DNA of 64,000 nucleotides from Haemonchus contortus. Taxonomy: Eukaryota; Nematoda; Chromadorea; Rhabditida; Trichostrongylidae. Every line of letters begins with the position of its first letter. The stretch's first letter is position 1. Shown in pieces: positions 25,948 to 37,296 of this stretch. The notes under the pieces are model-generated. The model worked only from the letters and a program-made list of their open reading frames with translations. It was not told the DNA's origin and ran no database searches. The stretch covers positions 12,871,514 through 12,935,513 of the forward strand of contig LS997562.1 of NCBI GenBank assembly GCA_000469685.2, written 5' to 3'. Both the position numbers and the translations under genes were made by a program.

Positions 25948-27539
25948 GTTCATCAGCTGGAATGAACTACCCCCGAAAAAAGAGCCTGGTAACCGTTAGA
26001 TAGTGATGACCATAGCGTTTAGTTGAGTGTGACGAGTTAGTACAAAAAGTTAGCACTAGGAATAAGTTAGGCACTTACTGAAGGAGAGTGACAAGACGGT
26101 CCAGTCTTATTAACAGTTGAGCGAAGTACGACAGCAGCGCCTTCTGCCCATTTTGTGAATAACATATTCTCTTAGTTCAAGCAGTTCACGCGACCTTCAT
26201 TACAACCGGAAAAGGTGAAGGAGCGAAAGGACCATGATGGGAACCAGATTCTGTCATAAGTGATGAAAAGAAAATTGGAGTATCAGCAGTTCGAGTAGAA
26301 GTGTATTCCACGAATCAGGCTCTCAATGTGCTTCAGTAGCATCGAGTGAGGGTATACATCATCTCTATTGAATGTGCAATAGTTTTCGAATAATTATCTA
26401 ACTGTAAGTTGTAAGAGGAAGGAAATAGGTGAAACGAGAAATCAGACATCATTACAAATACGAGTATATTTCTTTTGAAGCTTCTTTTGAGGTTTTGTAT
26501 TTCTTTTTATTTATCGTTTTTCGTGTTTTTTGCTTTTTCATCGTACTACTGTAGGCCGTACCTATCATTTTTCGTCGAAAATTGCCTTACACTTTTGCGC
26601 TTTGTGCCTTTAAATGGACGGGCAACGATAAGATTTTATTCTCCCAGTCTGGCACCAACCAAAGGATTGGAGACTTTTACTCGGTCTAAACGGTTTTTGG
26701 ATGGTGCCTGAGGTATTGCAATGGCTTGTTACCACCCCTCCATTCGCTTGCCCTACAAAGCGATCAAATTGTTTTGATCGAATCCAATCTAAGGTAGGAA
26801 CAGTAGCACTAGATGACAGAAGAGCATGAGGAGAAATGGCAACTTCAAAAGCAAATGCGCGACACAGTGCCTGAAATGGATAAAGGGAAGCGAGGAAACT
26901 TGAACTTCATTGGATAGTAAAGGTCAGTGGAATTTGGAACCAAAGTGACGAAAAGTGAAGAAAAGTCGACCTCTTATACAATACGAGGTATGTTATCGAA
27001 TTTTAGAAAGATTACAAACAAATAGCGAAAAAACGACATATCAAATAGAAGAGAGCAACTCCACGCTGCAAGGGAGTACAATGTCTGACGATTAGCGAAA
27101 TTAGTTGCAAGTAGTCTTTTGATATAAAAATGAATAAAGTACACCGTTATATAATAAACAGGCTTGAAAGGTTCTCGACGTTTAGTACATCAAGTAATGA
27201 ATCAGCCGTTGAAAAGTTCGACGAGGTAGTAACCTGCAATTAGTAATGTAGTCATCAATTCTCAGTAAAAGACCTGATGTCATCATCTGTTTTCTCGCCC
27301 TAGAAGAAATATTCATCCTATGACATATAGAGCTTTATGGCTCTTCGTTCCACAATATGCAGATGGTTAGGTTAGTCACGACAATTCTGCCCGCTTGTTC
27401 CACATGTGGCACTGTCAGGCAGAAAAACGGCCTTTGTAGGGCATTATAAGGGCTCAAAGTTTGTGTCGGTTGTATGCCACACAGAAGGCGGACGAGTTTT
27501 GAGGGCACTGTGCAGATGCACTGTACAAGGGACATCCAA
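25948..27539. other. no gene found
   Basis: One hydrophobic short frame at 26475-26711 in T-rich sequence; likely chance. Confidence 0.45.
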
Positions 27540-27802
27540 ATAAGAGGTTTGAACTAATAGTCGACCCACTCATGCTCAATGTAGTTAAATCTTGGATTTG
27601 CGTCTGAGTACCCCTTCCGTGCCATTTCTGCCATGGTGATCTCGTACGACTTCTGTTTTATTACTTTCAGATAGCCTTATTTTTCGTGAAGCTGATCAGA
27701 TCCTTCTCGCTTTCTTCACCATCGACGCACTATTCTCCACCAACACTTCCGCTTTTCAACCTATACACCACACCTCAGAATTTTCGAGAACTCTGCCTTT
27801 GA
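27540..27802. mobile_element. MITE family A, truncated copy
   Basis: Contains the interior tract (ccgtgccatttctgcca, tggtgatctcgtacgac, ccaacacttccgc) and a right end resembling TTTTCGAGAACTCTGCCTTT. The left terminal repeat is missing. A further solo end (atcgtgaaccgtgatttta) lies near 5600. Confidence 0.55.
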
Positions 27803-29252
27803 GGTATTGCCATGGTGCCAAATTACCGTGGCTGTAATCACAACGCAGACTACATTCACTCTTAATATCCGCATCTTTATCTATAAGTATTCTCATCCAC
27901 TTGCCTGCTAACATTCTGCATCTGTATGCCCATGTTCATTTGTGTAACTGCTATGTACTGAAACAAGTGTAAACCCACGTCATCGGAGCTACCGCTGAGG
28001 CGCAATCGGTGAGTTTTGTTGTCATTTCCAGTTTTATGTTCACTCAGTTCACTTTACGCTACATGATTCTTAGACAGCATGGCTAGTCCAGCACTCAGCG
28101 TTGAACAGGTATAGCTTTACTCTCTATGAATACAATTGAAAGCAAAGATCTCTACTCATAATATCCTTATCAAGTAACCATAGCTAGCTTTGAAGAAACA
28201 GTTCAAGCTTCACTATTATAATAACAAATCTTATGCCTAGAGTAGTTACTTTCCTCACAACCTAATTGAACTTGTTTTCGTCTGTATAGTCCGCAGACTG
28301 AGAATGTCGCTGAACTCAGCCGCAACGTCAGCCGCAGCGAGGCGAGGGTTGGCCTTCGACCGAAATATGATCCGTCTGTTCTGAGCTACTGAAGTATATC
28401 AGGGTTTTCCCGTTCTCTCAGCATCGCAAATGGAGTTCCTGGCCCAATAACGTTAGCTATTTGCGGAAATCGTTTGTTGTGGGACTCTCGGATTCCAGGA
28501 ATTACCGTGATCTTCCTGCTCAATTGCTTTATACGTCTACTCGAATACTGCTGCCTGCCGATCTTCCTGACTGACTTCTGTCCTTCTATGCATGCCTTGA
28601 CTGCACTAGCACTAACGTCGAGAAAAATGGGATGTGGAAATGCAAATATAAGCAAATATAACCTCTCACCTTAGAAAAATTCGCTTCAGTAGCAAAATCT
28701 TTACATGTAGTCACGCGATCCCCAGTTTTGAAGGCAAACAGTATAAAGTGGTTCGGTTCGAGGTGAAGTTTGACATATCAAAATTTTTCTTGAATCTTCT
28801 ATTAGAAAAAACCTACGACTGGGGAAGCGTTTCACCGAATACTTTTGGCCGCTACTGTATGTATGAAGCTACCATAAAAACAAGAGGGCGGGTTCTTGGC
28901 TTCAATCGACGCGGTGTCTGGGATGGGACCGCATTCGACTCCCGTTCAAAATCTTAGTTGTTGTTTGAGTGCGCCTGTAGCTTATACAATAACATGGAGT
29001 GGAAAGCCAATGTACTAGCCAGTGCTTCTCAGACAAGTTTGTTACCAATTATCGGGCTCGTAAAGGTGGGAGGCTCAGCTGACTTGGACTACTATCGACA
29101 TGGGATTCAATCACGGACCTTGCGTGTACGAAAAGCGCCACTTGTCACAATACCACTTCCGCCCATATCTCAGAAATATAACACATTCAATTGCAAATTA
29201 TTAATTCCATTCCAAACTTAATGAGACTGATGGGTTCAGTGATGTTATGTAC
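27803..29252. other. no gene found
   Basis: Short frames only; no repeat recognised apart from flanking elements. Confidence 0.45.
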
Positions 29253-29269
29253 AAAGGGAACATATAACT

Positions 29270-29638
29270 TCTTCTTCTTATTCTTTAGCGTTTGTCCCGC
29301 TTGTAAGCGGGGTCCGCTTTTCTGATATGTTGACGCCACTTCTCCCGATTGAACGCTTGATCGGGGTGGATGTTGACCGCTTTAAGATCTTCGTGCAACG
29401 TATCGAGCCACCGCTGCTTTGGACGTTCTCTAGGCCGCTTTCCGGACACATCAAGGTTGAGACTGATCTTGCGGACACTGTCGTTCTTTGCGCGAGGAGT
29501 ATGACCATACCATCGTAGACGAGCTTCGCGCATTTTATCGACAATGGACGCAACACCAAATCGCTCCCTGATGGCGTCATTACTTATACGGTCTAAGCGT
29601 GTTACTCCGGCTGTCCAGCGCAGCATTTTGGTCTCCAT
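29270..29638 (-). mobile_element. 5'-truncated LINE with 17-bp target duplication
   Basis: The open frame MLRWTAGVTRLDRISNDAIR and on to KADPAYKRDKR is the C-terminal domain after the reverse transcriptase. It is nearly undamaged, so young. The 3' end on the minus strand runs into an AAGAAG tail. The 17-bp AAAGGGAACATATAACT occurs on both sides (29253-29269 and 29639-29655), the mark of target-primed insertion. Confidence 0.9.
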
Positions 29639-29805
29639 AAAGGGAACATATAACTGAAAATAAAAAATAATAATACTCACCGCATCAACGATAGCTTCGA
29701 TGACATGGGTTTACACATGAGTTAGTGCATAGCATTTCAACAATTGAAGATAGACATGCAGATGCAGAAAGTTATCATTAATATTGCGAGTGTCCTATTG
29801 CTTCT

Positions 29806-30194
29806 CTAATCTGAGCTTTGACGTTCCCAGATGTCAGCCGAGGGGAGAATCATATTGTTTCCCTCCGTTGATATCTCGTAAATTCGAATTTCACGAGTGC
29901 ACAACTTAAGCAAGTGCTTGTGCATGACAGTTTCTTTCCTGCTTCTTAAAACATCAGCTTCAGAGAATATTGGCATCGGTGGAGTCCTTTCACCGATAAT
30001 CTCGCCAGTACATTCAGAGAGTTTACTCATATCTTTTCCTTCTCCTTTTCTCCTCCTACACGAACTTTCGAAGAACCAAAGAAAAAAGATAAGCAGGAAG
30101 ATTCACGAGACGATGAACAAGATTAGACTTTTAGCTGCACGTGGTAGATCTTTGATAGCATCGTAATGTGGATAGGCCTTTTCCGTGATGCAGT
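29806..30194 (-). CDS. possible exons of a small membrane protein, unrecognised
   Basis: After a good acceptor (CTTTCTGTCAG) the minus strand reads CITEKAYPHYDAIKDLPRAA, then a hydrophobic run, SLILFIV. One in-frame TGA follows, and then the same frame stays open to a TAG at 29806-29808. The TGA falls inside a 42-nt, in-frame, GT-AG segment (30065-30106); removing it gives exons 30107-30194 and 29806-30064. If it is retained, the hydrophobic run is longer but interrupted. The tail is basic (SCRRRKGEGKD), then MSKLSECTGE and a mixed charged C-terminus. It lies just downstream of the dehydrogenase on the same strand, so it may be an operon neighbour or that gene's misread end; the phase disagrees with exon 7. 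No family recognised. Confidence 0.4.
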
Positions 30195-30320
30195 CTGACA
30201 GAAAGGCCTACCAAGAAGTTTGTAATGATCACTTTTTGCTTTAGTGCAACAAGAAAAAAGGAAGAAAAAACAAAAATAAAACTGCGAGTCCTATTCCGCT
30301 GCTTCAGCAGCCTCACTTAC

Positions 30321-33300
30321 CCTTTTAAAGCATAAAGTGTGTAAGCCTTTTTGGGGAGTAGCAGTATCCGTTTATTGGTGAGTATAGCGTCAAAGATTTC
30401 CTCGGCAACAATTTCGGGTTTGAGAAGTGTCATCGATGAGGAAAGTCTGTAATAAACAAACTTTTTGAAAATGATTTGTTCGTAAAATTGTAAAAGAACT
30501 CACGAGATATCGCTAATCAGCTGGGTTTGCGTAAATGATGGACATATTGTCGTGAAGTTGATGTTTCGTCTTTTCTTCGAGTAAGTTTCATTCTCGAGAG
30601 CTTCCTAAAAGCTTATAAAGCTTTCGAATCCTATCATGATACAATTGTGTTTACTGGGGGTGAACTCTTCTCATCGGAGTAGAACAAACCAACAAACTAG
30701 CAGTCATTTTTCTTGTGTTTCTTCAGGTTCCGCAGCGTACTCCTTCATGAGTAATTATATTCGGAAATGGGGTCGTAGGTGAGCAAGATGACAGCTTTGA
30801 AGTTTGTCGTTGACTTGACTACGCATTGCGATTCAATGATGATTCATGTGGGAAATCTTAAGACGAGGAGCGATCCCGGAAAAGGACTCATCAAATGCGC
30901 GCAAACACGGAACGGTTGGTGGATATTTGCGAGGCTCCATCGTTTTTCAAAATCTGACGAATTGAGAGCACCAAAGTAGACAAGTGGGCTGAGCTATATC
31001 ATAAACACAAGGGAAGGTGCAGATTTGGAGAGCCTTATGAGCAAGGAAATTACGGAAGTCCGAAAAGGTGTTTAAAAATATTTAAAGTCCATCCTGTATA
31101 CACATACACACACAGCACGTTATACAGTAGCGCTCAAAAGTATTCGGTTATATTTGCTTCTTCAGTTATAATTTTCAGTCGTAACTTCTTTCCACTGGAT
31201 CCAATCAATTTCAATATGTGTCACATTGGTGTAGTGTGAATATTTACCACTATAACCTGCAATCTGATCATGTTCCAGATATCCAAAACGGCTTGAACAA
31301 AAAATCAACTGGGGATACGAATGGTGGTCCTTCTTGGAGTCCTCTCCTTTTTGCCATGTCTTAAGTGTACGAACACTAAGAGAAGAAAAACGTTCATGAG
31401 GTCGGAATAACTGCAGACGTCACAAACTTGCTTCCAGCACAGTCTACAAACGCCTCCCCATTAGTAGGTGGATATGGCTGTTTTGCAGTCAAGTAGTGTT
31501 GGATAGTGTGAAATATACTTCAGTCAAACATATCAAAATTTCATGCGATTTGCTCCACTGAGAGAAAAGTTACGCCAAGTTAAAGTTGGCCGAATACTTT
31601 TGAGCGCTACTATATATAGTAAGATGCTCGTGCACTACTTCTTTAGCCGCTTTTTCTCAGGATATACATAGCACATCACTTACTTGAAATCCGAAGGCAC
31701 CGAACTTCGAAGCCGAGTAGTCCACGATATCTGAAAGTTTCTCGAGTTCGTGATCACTAATGTTGAGGTATTGAAATCAATGACAATTCGAGTGAATTCG
31801 AGTTCGCAGGTCTACGCTCATGATCAACCGAACCATATTACAAGAGCGCAGTAATCCACCTCTGGCTCCTACAATTGCTGACAAGGAACAAACGCAGACG
31901 ATGTGTCCAGATCTTCTTTCGATCATACGGGGAAGAAATGCTTTCGCCATCTGTAATGAGCGAGTACTTCTCCGAAAGCTTACAAGCTAATTGAGTTCAC
32001 CTACCCACATATGTGCTAACATATTAACTTGAACAGTCTTCTCGATGAAGTCATCAGATTTACACAGAAAATCCCCAGGATCACGAAGCATTCCTGCATT
32101 ATTTATAACAATATCGACATCTCCGATTTCGGCCATCACCCGATCTGCGGCTGCGTAAATTTCCTGACGCTGTGACATATCTACTCGGAATACATGTGCC
32201 TGGAAGATTGTTTTCTAGAGAAGATATTGCAGTATTTCATGTTACTCTTTTTGGAGACAGCTTAAAACAAAATTTTCCGACCCTACTAAAAAAAGCGTTT
32301 GAAAATCGAGTCCCAGAGACTAATGTTGGCCATTCCCTCACTTTTGGCACCTGACCATTTTCCAATGATTCACGAGGAAACAGCAACCCATTCGCTTTTT
32401 ACGTAGGCATTACTGAAAATGACCATCCAACACATCACCTATTCTGAGAAACCGGAAAATGGAAAGGGAGTGAAGAGCGCATGCGTGGATTTTTCCTCGG
32501 CATAACCTCAATTACTTTAAAAAATAATGAAGTTTTTATAAAAGTTTTAAAATAATATGTTTTATTTTGTTTTATTTATTATTTATTTAATATGTTATAT
32601 AATTATATAAAAATATAATATTTAATAAATATTATATTGTCTAAAAAAATGGAATATGAGAGTATTCTCTTATCTATATAAAAATAATAATATAAAACCT
32701 ATTAAATATGTATATTTAATCTTAACCTAGTATAAAAATAGAAAGTATTTTATTATATAAAATACTATATATAAATATTATTATTAATATTAATATTAAT
32801 ATTAATATGTAATAATGTTAGGTATTATTAATATAATATTATAGTTAGTTATTTATTTATTAAATATTTAGTAACGGTAGTATTAAGATTTAAAGTTATT
32901 AATGTAGAATAATAATAATAAGTGGTTGAGTAAATAAAAATAAATGTTAAATAAATGGGTGTAAGAGTAACGTAAGAGAAATCAATGGGTAGTTCAATTA
33001 AAAATATTAGGTTGAGTAAAAAGTTTTGATCGGTTTTTCATCTTTATTTCAAAAAGTCTTATTTTCATTAAAAGAGGATCTCAATCAGTAATATAGTCTC
33101 CAGAGTGGTCCACAACATATGTCCAGCGATTCACCAGTTTTTCAATCCCTGAAGCCCAGAACTGTGGCGGCCGCGATTCGAAAAAGCTGGAAATCTCAGT
33201 TTCGAGTTCCGAGCGATCATCAAATTTTCTGTCGCGAAGATGATGCTTTAAAGCAAGAAAGATATGGTAATCGGACGGAGCAAGATCTGGCGAATAAGGA

Positions 33301-36300
33301 GAATGGGGCAGCACTTCCCATCCAAGTTCGGCAATTTTCTGACGAGACAATTTCTCAAAATGCGGTCGAGCGTTGTCATAAAGACGACAAACATTTCTTT
33401 GCTGCGGACGCTTCCTTCAAATGACGTCGGCCACACTTTGTAGCTGAGAAGCGTGAATCTCGGCGGTTACGGTGGTACCCTCGATAGTAATTCGAAATAG
33501 AGCATGACTTGAGAATCCCACCAACAACATAGCAAAACCTTCCTCTGATGTTGTCCATTTCTCGGCTGTCTTGGAGGTGGTTCCTCATTGGGCATCCATT
33601 GGCGATGTCGCTTATGGTTCACATGAAGGACCCAGCTCTCGTCTCCAGTAATGATTTCCCTGTGAAAGTCTCTCCTATGTTGACGAAGAAGCAAAGAAGG
33701 TCACGCACTGACCCGTGATGCTTTGTCCGAGTCGCTCAAACCGTTGGGCGCCAATCTTGAGAGTATATCTTCGTAGCCGGGGCCATGGGGATGGTTGGCA
33801 ATAGTCTTCTGGCTGCACCCGAGTGCCGTCGACAAATCGCGATAGTAGCATTTGGCTTCTCCATTACAGCAGTGCGCAAAGTTCCGTCATTCAAGGCAGG
33901 AGGACGTCCAGTACGACGTTGACCTTTGAACGAAATATTGCCCGAACAAATTTCTCGATACCAACGATGTACCGTCGGTTGAGACACGATGTCTTCTCTG
34001 AATGCACAACAGATATTTGCGACAGCCGACGATGGATTTTGGCCTTGCAGGAATTCGTAAAAGATGATAGCTCTCAGACAGCTTCGGTTGACAGGGTCAT
34101 TATTGCGAAACATTTGCAAGGACATGCTTATATATGCCCCCACAGTGCAGGTCCGGGAACCATCTACCATAACCTATTACGAAATCCTTCCAAATGGTCC
34201 TACGAAAGAATCAGGGGAAGGATGAAAATTCCGATCAAAACTTTTTACTCAACCTAATATAATGTTTGGGTCATTAAGAAAATTTCATTGATGATTAATA
34301 AATGTGAAAATTTTGTAAAATAAAAGAATAAAAATTTTTAGTTTAATAAGAATATTTTATTTACAATAAAAAGGTAAAAAATTTTGTGTTAATAATAATA
34401 ATAATAATTGCGGTATTTATGTCTATGTTAAGTTATTTAAGTGTTGACCCTATAAAAAGAAGGTTTTTTTTTAATTCTTACTTTATTGTTAAGAATACCA
34501 GTGTTGTCATTTAGAGGGAATGTGTGGTTTGTGTATTTTGATTGACGCAATTAAAATAAATAAAAACACAAATATTTTATTTATTTTATTTAAACACGAA
34601 GTATAATTATTGATAAAAACAAAAAAATAAAAAATAGAGGCTGAATGACTCAATGACTCTATTTCGCATTGTCAGTAGCTACTAATGCAGAAATACGTTA
34701 TATCAGTATGAGGTATCAAGCTAGCTGGTCCATATCTCCTGCTTCATCGACAATCAGCACGCCCCCGATTTCTTTTAAACACGTGAATATTTCTAATAGA
34801 ATAGACTTCACTCACAAGGACACCTTTCAGTTATGTGCTGACCCATGTTAATGGTCGAGCAATAGTGGCCGCGCATTCCTCGTGCCACAAGGGTACTGGA
34901 GCTGAGAGCTGCACAGCTACTGATGACATAGGAACTTACCTTTCCTACCGGATAGTTCGTTTTACATCAGTTTTCGAAACATAGATCGCTGCCCTAATTT
35001 TTAAAATTAGCCCCAAAAGCTAAAAAAATGACTCTCACTTCCCCAACTGTCGGGAATGCTTTTCTTTTCCATTAATCTAGCTATAGTCTTTAGAATAATA
35101 ATCCATGGTACCTGCAAACAACCAGAGATGTGCAAGTTCACAGACCACAAGATTGAAACAATAAAAGAAAGCTGATGAAAAAAGCTCCCCAGCTGCCCAG
35201 GGGATAGTGCAGCCAAGCTTTAATTCCATAATTTCGTCTCACTCTGTGGATTAATTGATTGACAACACCAAAGATTTTCTTCATTAAGTACTTGTAAAAA
35301 CACTCAACAGAAATCCCAACAGGCCACTAAATCCACTAAATCCGCAAGCCGATGGGGCCTTCTTGGCCATCTTACCAAGAGATAACACTAAGCACCAGTT
35401 GGTTAGAAATCGCACCTACTGCATGCACAATCTCTTCAATTTTTCCATGCAGAAAGGTCCCTGGTGCGGATCGAACCGGTTAGTAGAATTGAAGTGAGTG
35501 ACTTGTTGGAAGTCCGGTCTAAGTTACAACTACAGGGTGCGCCATAAATATGGTAACAACTTTTCGAACTTTCATATTTTTCTTGTTTGGAGGGTTTCTT
35601 CAAATCTGCACCTCCCCTTATATTTATGATGTATCTTAGACTATATATTTATTTTGGTGCTCTCAATTCGTTAGATTTTGAAAAACGGTGGAGCTTCGCA
35701 GACATCTAACAGCCGTTCCGTCCTTGCGCGCATTTGGTGAGCCCTTTCCGGAGTCGCTCCTCGTTTTAATATTTCCCACTCTGACAGTCCTTCGAATTGC
35801 GATGCGTAGACAGCTCAGCGGCAAACCTCAAGACTGTCGTCCTGCCTCACAACAACCCTTCTTCCGAATAGAATTGCTTGGGAAGGAGTACGCTGCAAAA
35901 CCTGCAGAAATGAGAGAAATATGACCGCTGATTTGTTTGTACGTTCTACTCCGATGAGAACAGTCTACTGCGAGCGAATACAATTGTATCCAGATAAGAT
36001 TTGGAAGCCCTATTAGCTTTTTGATGGGAAGAATTCAAAGAGAAAAAACAAATGCCGTACGCTACTTGCGCGCGGCACGCGCTTCGACAAACCTTTTTTA
36101 ATTGAATCGTGTTCAGCGTGAAAGAAATGTTGAGATCTCATAGTATACATATATTTCACAATTCGAGTGCTGTGGCCACTGAGATGAGTTAGATCGCCTC
36201 TCATAGCCATTTTCCCTATTTGATGGTAGTCTTTGCTAGAATCTCTACCTTGAGAGCGACATCTCAAATTTTGGTCGGAAAAAGTACAAAATTTCATCCG

Positions 36301-37296
36301 GGACTCTTTAAGAAGGGTCTTCCTGAAAGGTTGCAGCTGAGGGTCAAAAATGTTCTTAAGGGTACAATTGAAAGTTACAGCGCACTTGCTCACGAATGGG
36401 AAAATGGGAAGATGGGTGCTGAGGGAATGTTCGCGATTTTGTCCCTGCTTCCAATCCTCCTAAGAATTTCCCGGACCACAGCGTGATGGGTAGCTGGATA
36501 TAATTCATACTGGAGAGCAAAGCCTGCGCTTCAAAACGCACCACTGTTTCTGTTCCTGATAAATCAATGAAAAAAGTCCGGGCTAGTGCTTCTCAAGAAA
36601 CTCTGCGTGTCACCGTCGATGAGTAGCCGAAGCGTATTCGAGCTATAATTAGTACAGGAGACGGTTATATAAGATGGCCGTGTCTTGGTTTTGTAGATGT
36701 GATGCATAGTAAATAATCCACATAATTTCACCATGTATCAATATGAGCTGCGCTTTTTGTAGCCCAATTCTTTTGTTACCATATTTATGGCGCACCCTGT
36801 AGTTGATAGTCAGACTGCGTCAAGCGTCATAGATAGTACACGAGAAGCGTGAGAACGCTTCCAGGTTTGAGGCTGGCGAACTTTTTGAAGCGTAAATTTG
36901 CATAACCTTTCAAAGATAAAAGATATCAAGAGCATAGAGGTAAAGCGAAAATTTCCGTTTTCTGCACTTACCTCTGCACCAAAATCCTCGCACATTTGTT
37001 TCGTTTCTGCGTTGCCTTTCTCATCAATATCCCACAACACTAGCCTGCATCCACTTGTAGCGAAATTCAGAGCAATCAATCGACCGAGACCATTGCCAGA
37101 GCCGGTTATTAGCACTACCTCAAATTTTATACTCGTCGATGAAGGTACAGGGATGTGGAATCAAGCCCGCATATTTACCTGGCCGTCGATACGCTTCCGT
37201 CGCCGTAAGCATCGTGGACCGAAATTGCTGATAAGCGCGCTAAATATTTCACTGACTGCGATTAATACCATTCCGTGCGGTAACCCAAGAGGTAGC
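30321..37296 (-). CDS. short-chain dehydrogenase/reductase, HSD17B11/DHRS-like (7 exons)
   Basis: Exons (minus strand): 37179-37296, 36972-37118, 32005-32199, 31860-31950, 31684-31730, 30504-30604 and 30321-30446, with continuous phases, giving about 266 residues. Likely start Met at 37269-37271, 25 nt after a TTTTCAG acceptor that may be a trans-splice site. An N-terminal hydrophobic stretch (MVLIAVSEIFSALI) and RRRK resemble the membrane anchor of lipid-droplet/ER HSD17B11 enzymes. The Rossmann motif is TGSGNGLG, an acid at the end of beta-2 (LWDID) suggests NAD(H), then NNAG and the catalytic YSASK. The family oxidises retinol, steroid or fatty alcohols; the substrate here is unknown. The C-terminus (about 30 residues) is unresolved: exon 7 ends in phase 2, and the strong acceptor at 30195 gives only a short tail in that phase. 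Intron 2 is 4772 nt and packed with transposons. Confidence 0.88.
30660..31096 (-). mobile_element. solo end of a maT-like transposon
   Basis: The sequence ends in CCATCCTGTA. Internal sequence around 30930-31050 is the reverse complement of the region near 35580-35700 of the element at 35533 (shared tract: gagagcaccaaa and cagatttgga). It is 5'-truncated and lies within the intron between exons 5 and 6 of the dehydrogenase gene. Confidence 0.6.
31125..31611. mobile_element. MITE family B, copy 1 (intronic)
   Basis: Ends CAGTAGCGCTCAAAAGTATT and inverse; 487 bp; TA-flanked. The interior aligns with 62491-62981 along its length (for example cctgcaatctgatcatgttc). It lies in the intron between exons 5 and 6 of the dehydrogenase gene. 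Confidence 0.85.
33007..34257 (-). mobile_element. mariner element with TA target duplication
   Basis: Perfect 27-bp inverted ends begin TTAGGTTGAGTAAAAAGTTT and are flanked by TA on both sides (33005-33006 and 34258-34259). Total length is 1251 bp, normal for a full-length mariner. It sits inside an AT-rich island within intron 2 of the dehydrogenase gene, on the same strand as that gene. Confidence 0.95.
33081..34125 (-). pseudogene. mariner transposase, frameshifted
   Basis: The N-terminal DNA-binding region starts near 34125 (MSLQMFRNNDPVNRS) and runs to SQDWRPTV before a stop near 33736. The middle resumes in another frame with ITGDESWVLHV (first catalytic Asp, with QW and EPPP typical of mariners). 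The third part has YDNARPHFE and, 34 residues later, YSPDLAPSDYH, the DD34D signature. All three Asp codons survive, but several frameshifts and stops mean no single protein can be made. Confidence 0.92.
35533..36799 (+). mobile_element. maT/Tc1-like transposon, both ends present, decayed
   Basis: Ends are CAGGGTGCGCCATAAATATG and its inverse, flanked by TA (35531-35532 and 36800-36801), 1267 bp. The interior plus strand shows transposase relics (FYSDEN near 35945; KNVLKGTIESY near 36350) broken by stops and frameshifts. It lies in intron 2 of the dehydrogenase gene. Confidence 0.85.

Larger units (their letters stand above)
32508..34638. other. AT-rich island split by the mariner
   Basis: Sequence at 32508-33004 and 34260-34638 is dominated by A/T runs (TTATTTATTATTTATT-type and ATTAATATTAATATT tracts), very unlike the ~40% GC surroundings. 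The two halves were joined before the mariner inserted at a TA. No coding or RNA signature was recognised. Confidence 0.7.

Noticed and set aside
26475..26711. Hydrophobic ORF that could be a membrane protein
   Set aside because: Hydrophobicity follows from a T-rich tract (Phe/Ser/Leu codons); no splice or family support.
33823..34257. 144-codon plus-strand ORF
   Set aside because: Antisense to the mariner transposase N-terminus.
32508..34638. Mitochondrial DNA insertion (numt)
   Set aside because: Nematode mtDNA coding strands are strongly T-biased with recognisable gene frames; this island has mixed A and T runs and no such frame. Not excluded without a search.
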